This document shows, piece after piece, positions 29,370-34,256 of a stretch of DNA of 34,256 nucleotides. The notes below the pieces were generated by a model, which was not told the DNA's origin, searched no databases, and saw only the letters and a program-made list of their open reading frames with translations. The stretch's first letter is position 1. Every line of letters starts with the position of its first letter. Both the position numbers and the translations under genes were made by a program. The DNA is from Penium margaritaceum (lineage: Eukaryota > Streptophyta > Zygnematophyceae > Desmidiales > Peniaceae), in NCBI GenBank assembly GCA_023375785.1, contig SZWC01008590.1, positions 31,842 to 66,097 on the forward strand, given 5' to 3'.

Positions 29370-30917
29370 TATCCAGGCACATTGAAGGAAGCACTCTCAC
29401 CTCAGGGTGCAGACTTGTGGCATGCTGCTTGTGAGGATGAGCTAAGAGCCATCCGTGAGCACGGGGTCTACAAGCTTGTCAACCTCCCTCCTGGGCGGAA
29501 GGCTGTATAGGTCAATGGGGTCTTTTGCAAGAAGGTGAAGCCTGATGGCACACTGGATCACTACAAGGCTCACTTGACGGCCAAGGGATTCTTGTAGATT
29601 GACGGTGTAGATTTCACTGACACCTTCGCACCCATTGGCCGCATGACCACCGTTAATGCTCTGTCCGGGGTTGTTGCCAACCATGTCTGGGAGCTGCACT
29701 AGATGGATGTGAACAACGTGTTTCTCTACGGCACCTTAGAGGAGGAGATCTACATGGTTTAGACACCTAGATTCTAGGTCTGTGACAAGGTGTGGCGCTT
29801 GTGCACGGCCTTGTACGGCTTGAAACAGTCACCCATGTGCTAGAACTTTGAGATCACCGGCACAATGACACGTGCTGGTTGCGTGCAGTGTGACGTTGAC
29901 CCATCCCTCTTTCTCAGACGAACAACTCAGAGTTTTACCGCCATCCTGGTCTACGTGGACGACCTCCTGATTGTGTGTCCTTCTATGGAGGCCGTGAAGG
30001 AGGCCAAGGCTGTCATTCAGGTCGCCTACAGGATGAAGGACCTTGGTCTTGGAGCGGTGTTTCTCGAGATGGAGAGGCGGACACTCTTGTCGCATCAAAC
30101 ACGGTACGCCTGCATTGTGGGGGAGCGATTTACTGACCTCCTTAGTGCAGTTCCTACAGCCTCCACCCCCATCACACCGAACTTGCAGGATGCTCCGAAG
30201 GTGGATGATCCAGTTGAGCTGAGGGAGACACTGGACTAGACCTTGTACTTGCGACTGATTGGCTCTTTGATTTACTTTGCCACTACCACACGATCTGACA
30301 TTGCCTTTGCCGTCAACCTCTTTGCGCAGTTTTCACAGTGTCCTTGGGCGAGAGCCCTTCACGCGGTTGTGCGAGTGGTGCAACACGTGGTCTCTACACC
30401 ATACCTACGGCTCTGCTTTCGACGGTAGTATTCGGTGGTAGTCGACGGCTACATAGACAGTAACTGGGTGTGGGGTCCTGATGGGCGCACTCCGACAGGC
30501 TACGTGCTCCTACTGGGTGGCGCCGATGTGGTGTGGCATAGTGGCAAGCACGGTTTTATCGCACATTGCTCATCAAAGGCTAAGTATGTTGCTCTAGCAG
30601 CAGGTGCTGTTGAGGCGGTGTGGCTGTAGCATCTACTTTGTGAGTTGCGTCAGTTTGTACCTTGCGTCATTCTTCGCTGTGACAACCAGAGTGTTCTTGA
30701 CGTTGCAGAGAACTCTGGTGTGTTTCATGCATGCATGGAACACATTGTTGTTGAGCATCACTTTGTGCATGATCTTGTAGAGCGACAAGAGATCTCCGTC
30801 ATCTGGGTCAGCACAGGCATGCAGCTGGCTGACTTCTTGACCAAGGCACTTGCGCCCGGAAAGTTCATGGTGGCCAGTTGTTCTCTCGGGCTTCGTCCCT
30901 TGCCTGAAAGTGGCTGA
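29370..30917 (+). pseudogene. Copia RT and RNase H of F, nine TAG stops
   Basis: RT motifs: LKEALSPQGADLWHA, VYKLVNLPPGRKAV, KPDGTLDHYKAHLTAKGF, TFAPIGRMTT, MDVNNVFLYGTLEEEIYMV, LYGLKQSP and YVDDLLIV at 29952. RNase H motifs: GYIDSNWV (second Asp now Asn), SKAKYVALAAG (Glu lost), LRCDNQSVL, VEHHFVHDLVER and LADFLTKALAPGKF. The frame ends TGA at 30915. All nine internal stops are TAG: 29508, 29595, 29700, 29760, 29775, 29841, 30237, 30426 and 30627. Comparison with A and E shows CAG to TAG at 29508, 29595, 29760 and 30627, and TGG to TAG at 29841. The frame is otherwise open, so decay was mainly by point change. Confidence 0.92.
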
Positions 30918-31005
30918 AGTGGGGTGTGCGAGCATGGACCATTGAGCATCTTGTTGCGCACTTGTGTCTGTTCTGCACGTGTATGGACATGCGTACCATC
31001 GGGTC

Positions 31006-31014
31006 ATGGGGGAG
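31006..31014 (+). other. Polypurine tract of element F
   Basis: ATGGGGGAG, followed by TGTTGTG. The 80 bases before it match the region before the A LTR (TGGACATGCGTACCATCGGGTCA shared apart from small changes). Confidence 0.88.
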
Positions 31015-31295
31015 TGTTGTGATGTGAGTCGTACCCGTCTGTTTTTATAGGTTACTACGACCACTCGGCCGTGTCCATGCTCGCAGATTCCTGATGCGGA
31101 CCCAGCTGGCATCGGAGCATCGACGGGTGGTGGCTTCACCCACCAGCAGCTGCTAGACAGCTGCCACGACGTCCCGGGTGCTTGCTGGGATGCCCTGTAA
31201 TTTTTTTGTACTTGCTAGGGTTTTCTCGGTGGACTAGATTTCCAGCCTGCTTTGCATGTTTTGCATTGCCTGTCCCCTGATCGATGCCGGATTGA
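31015..31295 (+). repeat. Truncated 3' LTR of F
   Basis: It starts TGTTGTGATGTGAGTCG and matches the first 280 bp of the F 5' LTR up to CTGATCGATGCC. After that the match ends and gypsy-type sequence begins. Confidence 0.82.
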
Positions 31296-31672
31296 TGCGC
31301 GCGAATTGGAATCCCAGTTTTTGCTCAACTTTGACTCCTTGACAGCCTGATGATCCACTGCGTCTTCCACATCAACAAGATCAAGCACTACCAGGATCCG
31401 AATACGGAATTCCCCGGCCGAGACATCCCACCTCCACTTCCTGTACAAGTGGATGAGGATATGGAGTACGTGATTGTAGATATTTGTGGAAACCAACGCC
31501 GTGACAAAAAGATCAAACATCTGGTCAACTTGCATGGCTCCGACGCCATGCACAATAGGTTGGAGCCTTACAACATCCTCAGGGACGTCGATCGCCTGCT
31601 CGACGGCTACTTTTGTGGTCACCGGCCTATGTCTGCTAGCGCGTTGGGATGTCACGACTTAAAGGAGGGGAG
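31296..31672 (+). pseudogene. Ty3/gypsy integrase C-terminus with chromodomain
   Basis: LMIHCVFHINKIKHYQD at about 31344 matches the end of Gypsy integrase (HNVFHVSLLKPY type). It is followed by a proline stretch (PPPLPVQVDEDMEYVI) and a chromodomain-like block: EYVIVDI, RRDKKIKHLVNLHG and NRLEPYNILRDVDRLLDGYF. Chromodomains have aromatic residues binding methylated histone. Here EY is kept but the WKGY position reads NLHG, and W of TWEP is L. Upstream a TGA stop (about 31332) and divergent sequence end the match. The 5' part of the element is missing. Confidence 0.75.
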
Positions 31673-32400
31673 TGTTACATCCTTGACATAGACGGGTCCC
31701 TAAAACTCGCGAGTGGGCATTTCACCATTTCCAGAATGGTCAGTAGAATTGTCGCAAACCATATCGATGTTCCGATATCATTCGGCTGACTTCTCGGAGA
31801 GGCTTTCATTCTACAAAGAAATGTTGTGATATTCTCAAAGCCCCCTGACTTCTAAGCGGAGCTTCTTAAACACACCACTCATGATGAGACCTCGCACACA
31901 TCGCTCGGCTCAAACGCCAATGAACCAACTTATGCCTCATTCTCATTCGCGGCATGGTATACATGTGCTCAACTCACTCGACACTTGTCATCAAAGTACA
32001 CATACTGTTTAACACAAATTGTTCATTTTTCCCACAACCCCGAATTGTATTTTTTTCCCGCACCTCATCCCTGTGAACCACTTACGTTCCACTCGGCGGA
32101 AACAGTTTTCACAATATTTCAAGGAGTTCTTGACAGTTCTACGACTTTGCAAAGATGTGCCTCTCCCCCTCTCCTCCCAACTTCTTGGCGAGGTTTATTC
32201 AACCTGCCAACGCCATACTGACTACACACATGTCGCACTCAATAAGTACGTCAGGTCCTCAATGATGTTCTTACACTTTTCCACATGCGCTTGAATGTTT
32301 CTAAACTTTTCACCTAAGTGCACTTACTCCTAGCTATGAATAACACAAACTCCCCTTCTTACAAATTCCAATTTGCTCCACCACCATCTATCATGAGCAA
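31673..32400 (+). repeat. Presumed 3' LTR of a Ty3/gypsy element, end unknown
   Basis: AAAGGAGGGGAG at 31661-31672 is a polypurine tract directly before TGTTACATCC, a usual LTR start in plant chromoviruses. There is no second copy in the window, so the end is arbitrary here. Confidence 0.5.
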
Positions 32401-34134
32401 CTTGAAATTCCATCTGTGCAACGCTTGGTATCAGAAGAAAGACAGCAAAAAACTTCACTCCTATGCAAAAAACTTGCATCATCCATGAACGAATGTCTGC
32501 CATTCAGAAATTTCCAAACCTCGTGTAACAACAGGACAAAAGCATGCCAACAAAAATGGAAATAATTAATCATTTCCAATTGGAGTAGAACAAGTTTGGG
32601 ATGCATGCAAATCCTAAGAGGCAGGGACACCAGGCTACGTGATGAAAAACGTTAGACAAAAAAATTGGGAAATCATTTGCATGTCCAGTTATGTCAGGCT
32701 CAACAAATTTCTTCCGCCACCGCCACCGCCACTGCCCATTCAATCAACACTTGGTACGACAGCACGGGACACGAGCCGAAATCAAGGATGACTTGCACCA
32801 GAATCTCTAGGCACTCGAAAGCTAACAAAGCAATGCAACTTGGAGGATCACCGTGACGAGCATGTGCAACATGCAGTTTTCACCAAGAGGAACACCCAAG
32901 TTTTTAGTGAAAACAAGATTCGGCCAGAAATCCCAGATGGAACGGATCCTGCAAATTCTGAATGAACAACAGTGCATATGTGGCTGATGGGTTTGAAGGC
33001 TTCATTCACCGCTACTGTTGTCAAGTGTGAGAAAACAAAGACTGACCTGGGGGCCTCAGATTTGTGGTGTACAACTCTAAGTTGGTGGTCTAATCAAATG
33101 GACATCCACCAGCAACAAGATCTCGATGGAGCCCAATCAACTACTCACAATCAAGGTCTCACATCGTTGATCACGTTGGTTACACTTCCTCTCCAGCGCA
33201 GTGATCCTACATGGAAAAAATATATTGTCCCTCAAACAAAATACTGGTCGACTTCGAGCGCTTCATTTTTGTGAATGTGGAAATGAACACAAGAATTCTG
33301 ACGCACAGTTCATGCCACTATACAAAAATGGCCATGAATGCAGCATCCGCAGTGTGATTCCAGTTTTCCATTTCCACGACAACCTTTAAAAAATGATAGA
33401 AATCGTTGAAAAGTTGACGCTCCTAGGAATCAAATAGATCGTGATTTCATGGCCACAAATCTCATTGCGCGACGGGAGGAACCAGATCTTGGAAACCTCA
33501 ACCCCAATGGAAGTCCATGCCATCCAACTGAAGAATCAATGGGCTTGTGAGAGACCTAGATATACTTCAATAACTGTTGCAGATGTCCAAATTTAACCAA
33601 AAAGAAGGGAAGAAGCACAAAAAGGGGAGTATGGAAACATTGGAGGGCAAGAAAAGAGAACAACTATGTTGTCTAGCTCACAAAATGAGGCCCAAACAAC
33701 CGTCCATCTCAACAGATCACAATGTCGGAGGAAATTCGTTTTTTAAAGGATAAACCATTGAGGACAACAGAAGCATTGAATTCACAACCACTTCACTTGC
33801 AAACAAGTGAGCTATTTTATGTGGTGGTTTGGACGACCAAACCACGAGATCATATAGCAACCAAACACATGTCCTCGGGCAATATGTCTTCTATCGCCAA
33901 AATTCACGAGTGACTTGACCGAGGTACCAAGGGTCAGTCGACATCTATATTGATACCATATAGCAACAGTTGCCATTGATTGAGTGACCGCAAAGCAGAA
34001 ATTTTTATGGGAAACAGGTCAAAAACAGTAGACAGAGCAGTAACAGGACTTGTAGTAGAGGAAACACCACAAAAACGAAGGTGAAATGGGCGGCGAAGCC
34101 GTTGACACACGGAAATGCTGAGGGCAGTCTTCTT
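32401..34134. other. Unassigned AT-richer sequence
   Basis: No open frame of note, no motif of Copia or Gypsy and no clear terminal repeat. Short A-rich tracts are common. It may be the rest of the gypsy LTR, host intergenic DNA, or other decayed repeats. Confidence 0.35.

Positions 34135-34256
<122 letters not shown>

Larger units (their letters stand above)
23276..31295 (+). mobile_element. Ty1/copia retrotransposon F, nearly full length, inactive
   Basis: This is the reference copy of the window: 5' LTR, primer site, leader, gag, protease, integrase, linker, RT, RNase H, polypurine tract and the first 280 bp of the 3' LTR. Gag and the start of pol share one frame, a shift near 26790 moves protease-integrase to another, and RT-RNase H is again in the first. 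A 652-bp insert splits the integrase tail. At about 31295 the 3' LTR breaks off and Ty3/gypsy sequence begins. Many stops, mostly TAG, make it inactive. Confidence 0.9.

Noticed and set aside
33601..33640. AAAAAGGGGAG followed by TATGG as a polypurine tract and LTR start
   Set aside because: The next bases do not begin TG, and no coding region or matching LTR is nearby.
33940..33965. TTGATACCATATAGC, resembling a reverse primer binding site (TGGTATCA) of a minus-strand element
   Set aside because: Only 8 bases match, the diagnostic GAGC is absent, and no LTR end or gag was found next to it.

Overview
The window is a block of nested, broken and fused LTR retrotransposons from a large, repeat-rich plant (streptophyte) genome. 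I found no convincing host gene and no new cellular system. The plant assignment rests on Ty1/copia Pol proteins with the Asp-Ser-Gly-Ala protease motif, a Tyr-Val-Asp-Asp reverse transcriptase and a TGGTATCAGAGC initiator-tRNA-Met primer site. It is supported by a Ty3/gypsy chromodomain remnant and by stop codons that look like decay of methylated CHG sites. The species cannot be read from this sequence.

Layout, left to right. Element A (1-3288, +) is the 3' part of a Copia element: integrase tail, linker, RT, RNase H and 3' LTR, with one internal stop. 3289-3979 is unassigned. Element B (3980 to about 16811, +) is an old Copia copy with two recognisable LTRs and a badly decayed gag-pol. Element C (4807-9585, +) is nested in B's leader. 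C is a gag-only Copia element with two LTRs, a perfect 5-bp target-site duplication (CCTTA), a 2-kb trinucleotide-rich leader and no pol. Element D (17149 to about 18316, -) is an LTR plus the end of an RNase H gene, with an (AC)n array and an assembly gap between them.

E1 (about 18330-21110, +) and E2 (about 21120-22725, +) are fused fragments of two Copia lineages, so the integrase tail occurs twice. 22726-23275 follows a polypurine tract and may be an unfamiliar LTR. Element F (23276 to about 31295, +) is the fullest copy: 5' LTR, primer site, leader, gag, protease, integrase, RT-RNase H, polypurine tract and a truncated 3' LTR. A 652-bp insert with a tRNA-like segment interrupts its integrase. 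From about 31296 there is a Ty3/gypsy integrase tail with a chromodomain, then the start of that element's LTR at 31673. The rest is AT-richer unassigned sequence ending in a (GA)n array.

The parts worth a second look are in the Copia family. They are the GCA/GTA-rich leaders with repeated A-rich and hairpin modules, the TGACGTCA-type sites just before gag, the 36-bp coding minisatellite between integrase and RT, a conserved palindrome and TATA block in the LTRs, the gag-only element with TG...CT ends, and the excess of TAG stops at former CAG and CTGG sites. All positions come from reading and aligning the copies by eye, so boundaries marked 'about' can be off by tens of bases.
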